A program made the position numbers and the translations under genes. The notes below the pieces were generated by a model. The model made no database searches, had not been told where the DNA came from, and saw only the letters and a list, made by a program, of their open reading frames with translations. Positions 7,888 through 17,193 of a stretch of DNA of 50,863 nucleotides are shown piece by piece. This stretch comes from a bacterium. Its GTDB lineage: Bacteria; Vulcanimicrobiota; Vulcanimicrobiia; Vulcanimicrobiales; SCRA01. Position 1 is the first letter of the stretch. Each line of letters starts with the position of its first letter. The stretch is from contig SCRI01000050.1 in NCBI GenBank assembly GCA_004298675.1, positions 1 to 50,863 on the forward strand, written 5' to 3'.

Positions 7888-9045
7888 ATGACGACGTCTG
7901 TGGAGCTCCCAGATTTTACCGATCCCGTGGCGGTGCGCCGCTACCTCCATCGTTTTCCGGAGCTGTCGATGCAGGAGCATCGCACGGCGGCGTTCGTGGC
8001 ACAGCGGCTGCGCGAACTGGGCCTACAGGTACGCGAGGGCGTCGGACAAACGGGCGTACTGGGAGTCTTGGAAGGCGGCCGCCCCGGACCCACGACGCTG
8101 CTGCGCGCCGATATGGATGCTTTGCCGGTGCGCGAGCTGAACGAGGCGCCGTACTCCTCCGCCGTTGAAGGCGTGATGCACGCTTGCGGCCACGATGCCC
8201 ACATGACGATCCTGCTCTCGGCGGCCGCGCAGCTGACCGCCCGCCGCGCCGAGGTGCCCGGCAGCGTCGTCTTCTGCTTTCAACCCGGTGAAGAGGGGCA
8301 CGCCGGCAATCGCTTCATGATCGAGGACGGAGCGCTGGAACATCCGCACGTCGACCGCTGCTTCGCGCTGCACGTCTACAGCGGGTTGGACGTCGGCAAG
8401 ATCGGGGTGCGCGACGGCGCCTTCTTCGCGTCGGCCGACGAGTTCACGCTGACGATCGAGGGCAAGGGCGGGCACGGCGCGATGCCGCAACTTTCGGTCG
8501 ATCCCATCGTGGTGGCGGCGCAGGTGATTGCGCTGTTGCAGACGATCGTGAGCCGCGAGCTGCATCCGAAGGATCCGGCCGTCGTCACGGTGGGTGCGAT
8601 CGAATCGGGAACGACCTTCAATGTCATTCCCGATCGAGCCGTACTACAGGGAACGGTGCGCTCCCTCGACCGCGAGGTGCGTGCCTCGATGCCGCAGCGC
8701 ATCGAGCGTATCGTCGCGGGCATCTGCCAGGCGATGCGGGCCTCGTACACGTTGGATTTCCGATTCAGTTATCCGGCCACCGTCAACGACCGGGCCATGA
8801 CCGAGCTCGTGCGCCGGGTGGGCGCCGGCGTAGTTGGAGCGGCGAACGTGGTCGAGCACGATGTGGTGTTGTGGTCCGAGGACATGTCCTTCATGCAGGA
8901 GCAGCGCCCCGGCTCTTACTTTCTCTTGGGCGTGCGAGGGGGGCCGCAGACCGCGGTGCCGCACCACAACGCCCGCTTCGACCTCGACGAGCGCGCCCTG
9001 CGCGTCGGCATCGAGATGATGACCGGAATCGCACTCGCCTGGTGA
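7888..9045 (+). CDS. M20-family metallo-amidohydrolase
   Basis: The 385-residue protein belongs to the M20D aminoacylase/carboxypeptidase group that hydrolyses N-acyl amino acids or related amides. N-terminal YLHRFPELSMQEHRTA is typical of the hippurate hydrolase/IAA-amino-acid hydrolase type. Metal-site segments are LLRADMDALPV, MHACGHDAHMT and FCFQPGEEGHAG; the dimerisation domain holds GKGGHGAMPQLSVDP, and the C-terminal metal ligand lies in TAVPHHNARFD. Length matches the family. The ribosome-binding site is weak. It lies 27 bases after the histidine kinase and ends before a strong terminator at 9085. The exact substrate cannot be inferred. Confidence 0.9.
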   Translation: MTTSVELPDFTDPVAVRRYLHRFPELSMQEHRTAAFVAQRLRELGLQVREGVGQTGVLGVLEGGRPGPTTLLRADMDALPVRELNEAPYSSAVEGVMHACGHDAHMTILLSAAAQLTARRAEVPGSVVFCFQPGEEGHAGNRFMIEDGALEHPHVDRCFALHVYSGLDVGKIGVRDGAFFASADEFTLTIEGKGGHGAMPQLSVDPIVVAAQVIALLQTIVSRELHPKDPAVVTVGAIESGTTFNVIPDRAVLQGTVRSLDREVRASMPQRIERIVAGICQAMRASYTLDFRFSYPATVNDRAMTELVRRVGAGVVGAANVVEHDVVLWSEDMSFMQEQRPGSYFLLGVRGGPQTAVPHHNARFDLDERALRVGIEMMTGIALAW

Positions 9046-9084
9046 AGAGAATCCCCCGCCGGGGGGATGAGTTGCACCATGTGC

Positions 9085-9117
9085 AGAGGCACCGCGCAAG
9101 CGGCGCCTCTCATTTTC
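9085..9117 (+). terminator. Intrinsic terminator with GCAA tetraloop
   Basis: An 11-bp stem (9085-9095 with 9100-9110, one A-C mismatch) closes on a GCAA loop at 9096-9099 and is followed by CATTTTC. It lies 40 bases after the amidohydrolase stop. A second C/G hairpin (9051-9057 with 9062-9068) sits just upstream. Confidence 0.75.
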
Positions 9118-9187
9118 TACATCTGTCGAATGCCAAGCGGCGGTTGACTCTCTAAACTATTAAAGAAAGCCCCCTTGGAGGTTCCCC

Positions 9188-12100
9188 GTGTACCAGGATC
9201 CGCAGGAACGCGATGCCTGCGGCGTCGGCTTTCTCTCACGACTCGACGCCGCCCCCACTCACGAGCTGGTCGAGTTGGCGCTGCGCGCGGCGGCGGCGAT
9301 GGCCCACCGCGGCGCGCGCGCTGCCGACGGCCGTACCGGCGACGGCGCGGGGATCACGCTCGAGCTGGCTGCCTCGTTCTTCGCGCGCGATCTCGCAGCC
9401 GCGAATCTGCGGGCGCCGGAGCGCTTAGGTGTCGTCGTCGCCTTCCTGCCCGCCGATCCGTTCGCGGCGGCGCAGTCACGCGCAGCCGTCGAGGCGCGCA
9501 CGCGCGCGCTGGGCTTGAATCCGCTGCGCTGGCGTGAAGTTCCCCGCGATCCGCGTGTCTTGGGAACCCATGCCTTGGCGGCGGCACCCGCGCTGGCACA
9601 ACTGCTGGTCGACGCGGGACTGCCAGGAGAGCGCGCCATGCGCTCGCTGCACGGCAACATCGAAGGCGCCGAGATCGTCTCGTCCTCCACGCTGCTCGTG
9701 ATCTACAAGGCACTGCTCTCGTCGGAAGACCTGGCTGCGTACTACGCGGATCTGCGTGACCCCGCGTATGCTTCGCGCTTCGCCGTCTTCCATCAGCGCT
9801 TCTCCACCAACACCGCGCCATCGTGGCGCTTGGTGCAGCCGTTCCGTTTCATCGCGCACAACGGCGAGATCAACACTTTGCGCGGAAACCGGGCTTGGAT
9901 GCGCGCGCGCGGCCTGACGGTGGATCCCGCTGCCTCCGATTCCTATAATCTCGACGAAGCGCTCGAAGCGATGCTGCGCGCGGGTTGGGCGATCGACGAC
10001 GCCATCGATGCGTTGCTCGCCCCCGCGCCCGATCGTGACGATCTGGCTCTGCGCGCCTATTACGACGCGCGCTTGGCGGTGGTGGAACCGTGGGATGGCC
10101 CCGCCTGCGTGGCCTTCACCGATGGCTTGAAGGTTGGTGCCGCGCTCGATCGCAGCGGCTTCCGGCCCTCGCGCTGGTGCGTCACCACCGACGGCTACGT
10201 CATGTGCGCCTCCGAGAGCGGGGTGCTCGACGTGGCACCCGAGCGCATCGTGCGGCGCGGGCGCCTGGGCCCGGGTGATCGCATCGTCGTCGATCTCTCC
10301 AGCGGCGAGCTGGTCGAGCCCAGCGCCTTCCGCGCCCGCAGACGCGCCGAGGCCGGCGGCCATGTCTCGCACCTCTGGCGTTTCGTGGGCGGCCAGCGCA
10401 GCTCGCTCGACGTCGAGGCCGAGGTGCTCGTGCGCGCGCAAGTTCGCAACGGCTGGGCGCTCGAGGATCAGAAGGACGTCTTGCTTCCGGCGGCGCGTAC
10501 CGGCAACGAGGTGATCTTCGCGATGGGCGACGACGCCGCGTTTGCGTTCATCTCGCGGCGCCAGCGGCCGCACGTCTATCTCCGTCAGCGCTTCGCGCAG
10601 GTCACCAATCCGCCCGTCGATCCGCTGCGTGAGGCGGTGGTCTGCGATGCGCGCACCTTCGTCGGGGCCCGCCCCGGCTTTGACGGTAACGCGCGCGACG
10701 CCAATCTCGTGGTACTCGATCGCGCCGTGGTACACGAATCTGAGCTGGCGGCGCTGCTGGTGGATGGGCGCCTGCAGGCGCGTACCGTCCGGCTGGGCTC
10801 GCAGGCGCCTACGCTGCGCGAGGCTCTAGCGGACGTCGTGGCGCGCGCCGTGAAGTTGGCGCGCGCGGGTGCCACGCTGGTGGTCTTCGACGATCGCTAC
10901 GTGAGTGACGAGGAGCTTACGGTTCCCGCGCTCCTGGCGGTGGGTGCGCTCAACGCGCAGCTGGTCAACGCGGGGCTGCGCCTGCGCTGCTCGATCGCCG
11001 CCGCCGACGGGATGGCTTTCGATTCGCACTCGGCGGCGATGCTGCTGGCCGCCGGCGCCGACGTCGTCTGTCCGTGGCTGGCGCTGCGCACGGCGCGCGC
11101 CGAGGGTCTGGACGAGGTGCGGCTGGCGGATGCGATGGTCGCCAGCATCAAGAAAGTGCTAGCCAAGCTCGGCATCTGCACGCTGCGCTCCTACGTCGGA
11201 GGGCAGGCATTCGACACGCTTGGCTTGGCACGCGAAGTGGCGGAGATGTGCTTCCCGGCCGCGGCGTGCCGTCTCCCGACGATCGGCTTCGACGAACTCG
11301 AGCAGGACTTGCGTTCCTTCCGCGAGTTCTCCAAGCGTGAGAATCCGGCGCTGGCCGACCGCGGCAGCTTCAGGTTCCGGCGCGAGGGCCTCAAGCGCGC
11401 CTATGAGCCGGTAGTGATCAAGACGCTGCGCGCTAGCGCGATCGACGGCGACGAGGACGCCTTTTACGCGCTCTCGGACGAGATGGAGAAGCGCGAGGCG
11501 CGCGCGGTGCGCGATCTCTTCGACGTCGCGCCGCTGGGGCCGCCGGTGCCGCTGGAGAGCGTGGAGTCGGAGGACTCGATCGTCGGCCGCTTCACGACGT
11601 CGGCGATGTCCTTGGGTTCGCTCTCACCGGAGGCGCACGAGGCGGTAGCCGCCGGTGCGCACCTCGCCGGCGCCCGCTCGAATGCCGGCGAGGGTGGTGA
11701 GGACCCCGCGCACTATCGCGACCGCTCCCCGGGGGCGGCGTACAATGCGGTGCGCCAAGTCGCCAGCGCCCGCTTTGGAGTGACCGCCGAGTATCTGGTG
11801 ACCGCCGAAGAGCTGGAGATCAAGATCGCGCAAGGTGCCAAGCCCGGCGAAGGCGGTCAGATTCCGGCCAATAAAGTCACGGTCGAGATCGCCACGCTGC
11901 GCCGCGCCCAGCCCGGCCAGCAATTGATCTCGCCACCGCCGCATCATGACATCTACTCGATCGAGGATCTTGCCCAGCTGATCTATGATCTGCGGCGCGT
12001 CAACCCGCGCGCGCGCATCGCGGTGAAACTGGTCTCACAGACCGGCATCGGCGCAGTCGCCGCCGGCGTGGCAAAGGCCTTGGCCGACGTCATCCACGTG

Positions 12101-13432
12101 GCGGGGCACGATGGCGGAACCGGCGCCTCGCCGCTGGCCTCGATCAAGCATGCCGGCAGTCCGTGGGAACTGGGGTTGCTCGAGGCCCATCGAGTGCTCG
12201 TGGAAAACGGTCTGCGCAGCCGCACGCGCCTGCGCGTCGACGGCGGGATCAAGACCGGCCGCGACATCATCGTGGGGGCGCTGCTCGGCGCCCAGGAGTT
12301 CGGGGTAGGCTCGACGGTGCTGGTGGCCATCGGCTGCGTCATGGCGCGCCAATGCCACCTCAACACCTGTCCCGTCGGCATCGCCACGCAGAAGGCGGAG
12401 TTGCGCGCGAAGTTTCCCGGTAAGGCCGAGCACGCCGCCAACTTCCTGCGCCTCTTGGCGCGCGACGTGCGGCGGCGCCTGGCGGCCCTGGGGGCGCGCT
12501 CGCTGGACGACCTGATGGGGCGCACCGATCTGGTGCGGCCGCGCGAGGGGCACAACGTCGATCTCTCCGAGCTCATGGGCTTGCCGGCGCCGGGTGCACC
12601 AGCTACCGTGCTGGCGCCGCAGGGGAATCACCTCGACGACGCGCTGCTGGCGGAGGCTGCCACTGCCCTGGAGGGGCGAGCCGCCGCCTATGCGGCCTAT
12701 GCCATCACGCCGGGCGACCGCGCAGTAGGTGCGCGGATCAGCGGCCTGGCGGCCGAGCGCTTCGGCGACCGCGGCCTGCCGGTGCCCGTGCACGCGACCT
12801 TCCGCGGTACGGCGGGACAGAGCTTCGGCGCCTTCCTCGCGGCGGGGATCAACCTGCGCCTGGAGGGAGACGCGAACGACTACGTGGGCAAGGGCATGTC
12901 GGGCGGCGAGATCGTGCTCGCGCCGCCGTGGAAGATGCCGTGGCAGCCGGTTGCCGGGAACGCCTGCTTCTACGGCGCGACGGGCGGCAAGGCGTTCCTG
13001 CGCGGGAGCGCCGGCGAGCGCTTCGCGGTGCGCAACTCCGGCGCAACGTTGGTGGTCGGCGGCGTCGGCGACCACGGCTGCGAGTACATGACCAGCGGAG
13101 AGGTAGTCGTGTTGGGTCCCACGGGGCGGAACTTCGCCAGCGGGATGACGGGCGGTGTGGCCTACGTGCTCGACGCCGAGGGTGCCTTCCCCGCGCGCTT
13201 CGCGGGCACGGCGGTGCGCGCCACGCGCCTGGGCGGCGATCCGCGCAGCGTCGAGCGCGTGCGGGTGCTGCTCGAAGAGCACGCGCAGCGAACCGAGAGC
13301 GAGGTGGCGCGCACGCTGCTGCGTGCCTGGCCCGCGGCTGCGGCAGCCTTCTGGCTGGTCGAGCCGGTCGCCGTGGAGGCGCCGGGCGAGTTTCCGAAGG
13401 ATGCCTTGGAGGGCGTGCCCAGCGTAGCGTAG
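9188..13432 (+). CDS. gltB: Glutamate synthase large (alpha) subunit
   Basis: The 1414-residue protein transfers the amide of glutamine to 2-oxoglutarate. It begins at GTG 9188 with GGAGG six bases upstream. The glutaminase domain starts at Cys11 (DACGVGF) after a ten-residue propeptide, and FSTNTAPSW with HNGEINTLRGN lies further in. The central and FMN domains follow; GAYNAVRQ-type SPGAAYNAVRQ, AKPGEGGQIP and HDGGTGASPL are all present. The 3Fe-4S cluster ligands are Cys1050, Cys1056 and Cys1061 (CVMARQCHLNTCPVG). The C-terminal GXGXG beta-helix runs from about residue 1180. Length is slightly under the usual 1480-1520. The small subunit gltD is absent from the window. Confidence 0.96.
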   Translation: MYQDPQERDACGVGFLSRLDAAPTHELVELALRAAAAMAHRGARAADGRTGDGAGITLELAASFFARDLAAANLRAPERLGVVVAFLPADPFAAAQSRAAVEARTRALGLNPLRWREVPRDPRVLGTHALAAAPALAQLLVDAGLPGERAMRSLHGNIEGAEIVSSSTLLVIYKALLSSEDLAAYYADLRDPAYASRFAVFHQRFSTNTAPSWRLVQPFRFIAHNGEINTLRGNRAWMRARGLTVDPAASDSYNLDEALEAMLRAGWAIDDAIDALLAPAPDRDDLALRAYYDARLAVVEPWDGPACVAFTDGLKVGAALDRSGFRPSRWCVTTDGYVMCASESGVLDVAPERIVRRGRLGPGDRIVVDLSSGELVEPSAFRARRRAEAGGHVSHLWRFVGGQRSSLDVEAEVLVRAQVRNGWALEDQKDVLLPAARTGNEVIFAMGDDAAFAFISRRQRPHVYLRQRFAQVTNPPVDPLREAVVCDARTFVGARPGFDGNARDANLVVLDRAVVHESELAALLVDGRLQARTVRLGSQAPTLREALADVVARAVKLARAGATLVVFDDRYVSDEELTVPALLAVGALNAQLVNAGLRLRCSIAAADGMAFDSHSAAMLLAAGADVVCPWLALRTARAEGLDEVRLADAMVASIKKVLAKLGICTLRSYVGGQAFDTLGLAREVAEMCFPAAACRLPTIGFDELEQDLRSFREFSKRENPALADRGSFRFRREGLKRAYEPVVIKTLRASAIDGDEDAFYALSDEMEKREARAVRDLFDVAPLGPPVPLESVESEDSIVGRFTTSAMSLGSLSPEAHEAVAAGAHLAGARSNAGEGGEDPAHYRDRSPGAAYNAVRQVASARFGVTAEYLVTAEELEIKIAQGAKPGEGGQIPANKVTVEIATLRRAQPGQQLISPPPHHDIYSIEDLAQLIYDLRRVNPRARIAVKLVSQTGIGAVAAGVAKALADVIHVAGHDGGTGASPLASIKHAGSPWELGLLEAHRVLVENGLRSRTRLRVDGGIKTGRDIIVGALLGAQEFGVGSTVLVAIGCVMARQCHLNTCPVGIATQKAELRAKFPGKAEHAANFLRLLARDVRRRLAALGARSLDDLMGRTDLVRPREGHNVDLSELMGLPAPGAPATVLAPQGNHLDDALLAEAATALEGRAAAYAAYAITPGDRAVGARISGLAAERFGDRGLPVPVHATFRGTAGQSFGAFLAAGINLRLEGDANDYVGKGMSGGEIVLAPPWKMPWQPVAGNACFYGATGGKAFLRGSAGERFAVRNSGATLVVGGVGDHGCEYMTSGEVVVLGPTGRNFASGMTGGVAYVLDAEGAFPARFAGTAVRATRLGGDPRSVERVRVLLEEHAQRTESEVARTLLRAWPAAAAAFWLVEPVAVEAPGEFPKDALEGVPSVA

Positions 13433-13494
13433 GGGAAGGAGAGAAACGTTCAGCCCCGGAGTATCGCAGCGGCACTTCATGCAGAGGAGAGACG

Positions 13495-14199
13495 ATGCGC
13501 GATACCGAGGTCACTTATCTAGGGCATGCCACCTTCATGCTCCGCAGCCCGCGGGGCAAGCGGATCCTCATCGATCCGTGGGTTCAAGGCAATCCCGCCG
13601 TTCCCGAGCACCTCAAACGGATCGAGGTGCTCGATTACGTGCTGATAACCCACGGTCATTACGATCACATCGGTGACGCGGTGGAGATCGCCGCTGCCCA
13701 TCCCAGCGCGATCTTCGTCTGCAACTTCGAGACCAGCGTCTGGTTGCGCGGCCAGGGCGTGACGGAAGCCAACCTGGTCGGCATGAACAAGGGCGGCACC
13801 GTCGACCTTGGCGGCATCGCCGTCACCATGGTGCACGCCGACCATTCGTGCGGCATCCTGGACGGCGGGAAGATCGTCTACGGTGGCGATCCGTGCGGGT
13901 ACGTGATCGCCTTCGAGAACGGCTTTACGCTCTATCACGCCGGCGATACGAACGTCTTCTCGGACATGGCGCTGATCCACGAGCTCTATCACCCCGAGGC
14001 CGCGCTCATTCCGATCGGCGGCCACTACACGATGGGGCCGCGCGAGGCCGCCAAGGCCTGCGAATTCTTGCAGGCGCCGACGGTGGTGGCCATGCACCAC
14101 CACACCTTCCCCGTCCTCGCCGGCTCCCCCGAGGAGTTGGAGCGCCTGGCGGCTGGCCGTTGGCGGGTCCTGGGCCCGCGCCCGGGGGAGACGCTCTAG
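13495..14199 (+). CDS. UPF0173-type metal-dependent hydrolase (MBL fold)
   Basis: A 234-residue metallo-beta-lactamase-fold hydrolase of the UPF0173 group, substrate unknown. The metal-binding THGHYDHIGD is near residue 50, with later ligands in HADHSCG, YHAGDTNVFSDM and PIGGHYTMGPREAAKA and a closing VAMHHHTFP. The ATG at 13495 has AGAGGAGA just upstream. It follows gltB by 62 bases on the same strand and could be read through from it. No signal peptide is present. Confidence 0.88.
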   Translation: MRDTEVTYLGHATFMLRSPRGKRILIDPWVQGNPAVPEHLKRIEVLDYVLITHGHYDHIGDAVEIAAAHPSAIFVCNFETSVWLRGQGVTEANLVGMNKGGTVDLGGIAVTMVHADHSCGILDGGKIVYGGDPCGYVIAFENGFTLYHAGDTNVFSDMALIHELYHPEAALIPIGGHYTMGPREAAKACEFLQAPTVVAMHHHTFPVLAGSPEELERLAAGRWRVLGPRPGETL

Positions 14200-14270
14200 A
14201 ATTAGGTGGTTCCCCGGATGCCGCAAAGCGGTTGCTCTCGTTATGCTGTACGCGTAGAGGGAGGGCGCGT

Positions 14271-14531
14271 ATGCTGTTCAAGGAGCAGGGCACCGTCGAT
14301 CCACAAGTCGCCGACGAGATGTTGAGAGCGAGCCTGGCGGGCCTCACGACCCGCGTGGAGGCGTTGCCGGCTCAGCGTCGTACCGGATTCGAGCAGGTGA
14401 TCGAGCAGGCGCGAACCGCCATGGCCGACCAGCACGTCGAGTTCGCCGGGGCCTTGGCCTCGGTGCTCGAGGTGGCGATCAGTGAGGCGGAAGAGGACCT
14501 GCGCCGCCCGCGGTTTATGCGGCGCCATTGA
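14271..14531 (+). CDS. Small protein of unknown function, 86 residues
   Basis: The gene starts at ATG 14271 behind a strong purine tract (GAGGGAGGG, about six bases upstream) and encodes 86 residues that I do not recognise. The sequence is mostly charged and helix-friendly (VADEMLRASLAGL, QVIEQARTAM, SVLEVAISEAEEDL), with a basic tail RRPRFMRRH. No membrane segment, cysteine or known motif is visible. It lies 71 bases after the UPF0173 gene and directly before a large hairpin, so it may end that transcript. The good ribosome-binding site, GC-rich codon pattern and terminator placement support a real gene. Confidence 0.6.
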   Translation: MLFKEQGTVDPQVADEMLRASLAGLTTRVEALPAQRRTGFEQVIEQARTAMADQHVEFAGALASVLEVAISEAEEDLRRPRFMRRH

Positions 14532-14538
14532 CACCATT

Positions 14539-14574
14539 CCGTAGGCCGGGGCTTGGGGGAGCCCCCGCCTACGG
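14539..14574. terminator. Large hairpin without U-tract after the small gene
   Basis: Arms CCGTAGGC (14539-14546) and GCCTACGG (14567-14574) pair perfectly. After one C-C mismatch a further 6 bp (GGGGCT/AGCCCC) close a six-base loop. No T-run follows on either strand. It sits eight bases after the small gene's stop, so a terminator or mRNA-stabilising stem-loop is most likely. Confidence 0.5.
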
Positions 14575-14622
14575 GATAACCCAAGCATAACGGCTGCCCA
14601 GAGCGGGAATTCATACCAGCGT

Positions 14623-17118
14623 ATGAGTTCCTTCATTACGGTGCCGGGCGCGCAGCCGCCCCTCTACGTCGTCTCCGACGATCAGCTCTCGATGGGAGCG
14701 AGTCTCGGCAACTCCACCGTCTGGCTCACGCTTCGCGGGACCGGTTATCCGCAGGCGCTCTTCGACGTACGCGCAGCCAAGCAGGTGACCTGGAGCAGTA
14801 TCGTGCGCTACGCCAGCTACGACTACCGCTTCCTCGAGCCGGCTTGGAGCAGGGCCGCCGGTGCCGGCCGCGTGCTTACGCCGCTGGCGCAGTTGGGCGT
14901 GGGGGAGTTCACCATACATCCGGCCTACCAGGAGCACCGCTTCGAGCTGCAAGGGGATCTTCAGGTGCGCGAGCGGGTGTTCGTGCCGCGTTACGGCTTG
15001 CGCGGCGATCCGCCCGGTTACTTTTTGGAGGTCACGCTGCACAACGCCAGCCACGTACGCCATCATCTGCTTGCGGTACTGGCCACGAAACTCAAGCCCG
15101 AGGTCGACCCCTCGCAGCGCCCCGAGCGAAACTTTCGCGCCGTCTGGGCGGAGCGTAACGGCGTGCTACTGGTCTCCAGCGACGAGAACCCGGACTGGAC
15201 GCGTGCGTTCACCGCTAGCCGCCGCCCCTCACGTTTTGGTGCCAGCCTCGATCACGCGCGCTCCTCCGATCCGCTGTTGATGGCCCCATTAGACGGCGAC
15301 ACCTCTTCCGTCGGAAGCTTGGTTGCCGAGATCGGCGTGGAGGCAGTTTTGGAACCGGGGGCTGGAGATCAGTTCGCGTTCTTCGTGGCCTTCGAGCCCG
15401 ACGGCCGCGACGCGGCCTTGGCGACGATCGAGCGCGAGGGTAACTACGTGGAGGCCTTCGAGAAGACCGAAGCCTTCTATCGTTCGGGCGTGGAGCTGGC
15501 GCGCATCTCGACACCGGAGCCGACGATCAACCACGGCGTGGCCTGGTCGAAAGTCAACATGCTGCGCGTGATGGTCGACTATCCGGGCACCGGGCCCGCC
15601 TTCACCAACGAGCCCGGTGTGAGCTCGAACGTGGTGATACGCGATGCGGCTTGGTTCATCTACGGCTGCGACTACCTAAAGCCTGAGTTCTCACGCGCGC
15701 TGTTGCGCCGGATCGCGGCCGTGCAGTACGACAGCGGGAAGATTCCCGAGTACTACAACGGCTTGACCGGCGCGGTGGAGGACTACGGGCTCAACGTCAA
15801 CGACGACACGCCGCTCTTCGTGCTCGCCTGCGTACATCACATTCACGCCACCGGAGACGACGATTTCGCCCGCGAGATCTATCCCCGCGTACGCGCCGCC
15901 AACGACTATCTGCTTGCGCAGCGTGACGAGCGTGGGCTGATCTTCTGCACGGCGCGCGGCGAGAACGTGTGGGGAGTCTGCTCATGGCGCAACGTCATCC
16001 CCAATTACACGCTCTCCGGAGCGGTCACGGAGATCAACGCGGAGTGTTATGCCGCCTTGCGCGTCGGAGCCAGGCTGGCCGAGCGACTCGGCGAGCGGGA
16101 CGACGCGCAACGCTTCGAGCAGGCGGCGCTAAATCTCAAGACTGCGATCAACGACCACCTGCGCGATCCGCGCACGCATCTCTATCTACTGGCGCACGAT
16201 GTTGACGGCGTGCCCCGCACCGATACCACCGCCGACATGCTCTTCCCCGTGATGTTCCGGGTTGCCGACGACGTGGTGGCGCGTGAAGTCATGCACCGGC
16301 TGCAAGAGGAGGATTTCTGGACCGAGGCGGGGCTGCGCACGGTGCCGCGCGGCAGCGCCGACTACCATCCATCGAACAACGTCGGCCTGCTGGGCGGGGT
16401 CTGGCCGGGCGTGAACTTCTGGTACGCCTTCGCGGCCGCGTTTCACGACAGCACGGGGATGGTCCGCGCGTTGCGCTCCTCCTACGCGCAGTACACCAAG
16501 GATCCCAAGACGAACTGGACCGTACCGGGCCAGTTCAGCGAATGGTTCGACGGCGAGTCTCTCACCAATCGCGGCATGCGCCTCTCGCCCTGGGAGCCGC
16601 CGCGCTACCTGTGGGCGGCCATCGAGGGGATGTGCGGCATCAATCTGCTGCGCAGCCGCCACTACGAGCCCATGATTCCATCCGAATGGTCGTGGCTGGC
16701 CATCGCCAATCTGCCGTTATGCGGGTCGTGTCTCACGTGGTTCGCCGCACGTATCGAGGGGCGACTGCAGTTCTTCTCGGCGGGTGAGCCCGCGCCGCGC
16801 GACGCCCGCCGCCACTACCGCGACGACGTGACGACGCAGGTGCGCTCGCTCAACGAGAATGCCGAGGTCGTCGCGCTGCGCAAGCGCGGCGAGCTGCTGC
16901 TGTGCGTGGGCAGCTCGGCCGAATACCCTACGACGGTCCCCATCGATCTCTCCGGTCTGCTCGACGGTATCGAGCGCTGCGGTATCGGCATCGCCGACGA
17001 GGACGGTTGGGCCGAGCCCCAAGAGACCGCGGCGCGCGAGCTCGCGCGCGTCTCCGTGCGGGTCGCCCCCAAGGGCTTCAAGCTGGTCCGCATTTCCTGG
17101 GCCGCGGCAACCCTCTGA
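14623..17118 (+). CDS. Six-hairpin (alpha/alpha)6-barrel glycosidase-like protein
   Basis: An 831-residue cytoplasmic protein without signal peptide. Residues 1-290 look like an N-terminal beta-sandwich (GNSTVWLTLRGTGYPQALFD, YFLEVTLHNASHVRHHLL). Residues 300-700 have the helical-hairpin pattern of amylo-1,6-glucosidase/GH63/GH15-like barrels (WFIYGCDYLKPEFSRALLRR, DSGKIPEYYNG, GGVWPGVNFWYAFAAAFHD, FSEWFDGESLTNRGM), with acidic residues in the right kind of loops. A C-terminal beta domain ends the protein. The specific glycoside family and substrate are not clear; a glycogen-debranching or oligosaccharide hydrolase role is a guess. It stands alone between the hairpin at 14539 and the glcDE genes. 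Confidence 0.62.
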   Translation: MSSFITVPGAQPPLYVVSDDQLSMGASLGNSTVWLTLRGTGYPQALFDVRAAKQVTWSSIVRYASYDYRFLEPAWSRAAGAGRVLTPLAQLGVGEFTIHPAYQEHRFELQGDLQVRERVFVPRYGLRGDPPGYFLEVTLHNASHVRHHLLAVLATKLKPEVDPSQRPERNFRAVWAERNGVLLVSSDENPDWTRAFTASRRPSRFGASLDHARSSDPLLMAPLDGDTSSVGSLVAEIGVEAVLEPGAGDQFAFFVAFEPDGRDAALATIEREGNYVEAFEKTEAFYRSGVELARISTPEPTINHGVAWSKVNMLRVMVDYPGTGPAFTNEPGVSSNVVIRDAAWFIYGCDYLKPEFSRALLRRIAAVQYDSGKIPEYYNGLTGAVEDYGLNVNDDTPLFVLACVHHIHATGDDDFAREIYPRVRAANDYLLAQRDERGLIFCTARGENVWGVCSWRNVIPNYTLSGAVTEINAECYAALRVGARLAERLGERDDAQRFEQAALNLKTAINDHLRDPRTHLYLLAHDVDGVPRTDTTADMLFPVMFRVADDVVAREVMHRLQEEDFWTEAGLRTVPRGSADYHPSNNVGLLGGVWPGVNFWYAFAAAFHDSTGMVRALRSSYAQYTKDPKTNWTVPGQFSEWFDGESLTNRGMRLSPWEPPRYLWAAIEGMCGINLLRSRHYEPMIPSEWSWLAIANLPLCGSCLTWFAARIEGRLQFFSAGEPAPRDARRHYRDDVTTQVRSLNENAEVVALRKRGELLLCVGSSAEYPTTVPIDLSGLLDGIERCGIGIADEDGWAEPQETAARELARVSVRVAPKGFKLVRISWAAATL

Positions 17119-17157
17119 TAGTCCACAAAAATTGCGCTTCCCGCAAACGTTTTTGGC

Positions 17158-17172
17158 GATACGCGTCGTATC
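17158..17172. promoter_or_regulatory. 15-bp palindrome upstream of glcD, possible operator
   Basis: GATACG (17158-17163), CGT, CGTATC (17167-17172) is a perfect inverted repeat ending 21 bases before the glcD ATG. A small stem (TTGCG 17132-17136 with CGCAA 17142-17146) followed by five T lies just upstream and may be a weak terminator of the glycosidase gene. The operator role is inference from position and symmetry only. Confidence 0.35.
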
Positions 17173-17193
17173 ATCGTGGGAGAAGAGGGACGC

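Noticed and set aside
12035-13480. Minus-strand frame of 481 codons within gltB
   Set aside because: The high GC content gives long antisense frames. The product shows no domain and is dominated by Arg, His and Ala; the plus strand encodes conserved GltB text throughout.
14232-14261. Sigma-70-like pair TTGCTC/TAGAGG before the small gene
   Set aside because: The -10 would overlap the ribosome-binding site, leaving no room for a leader; probably chance.
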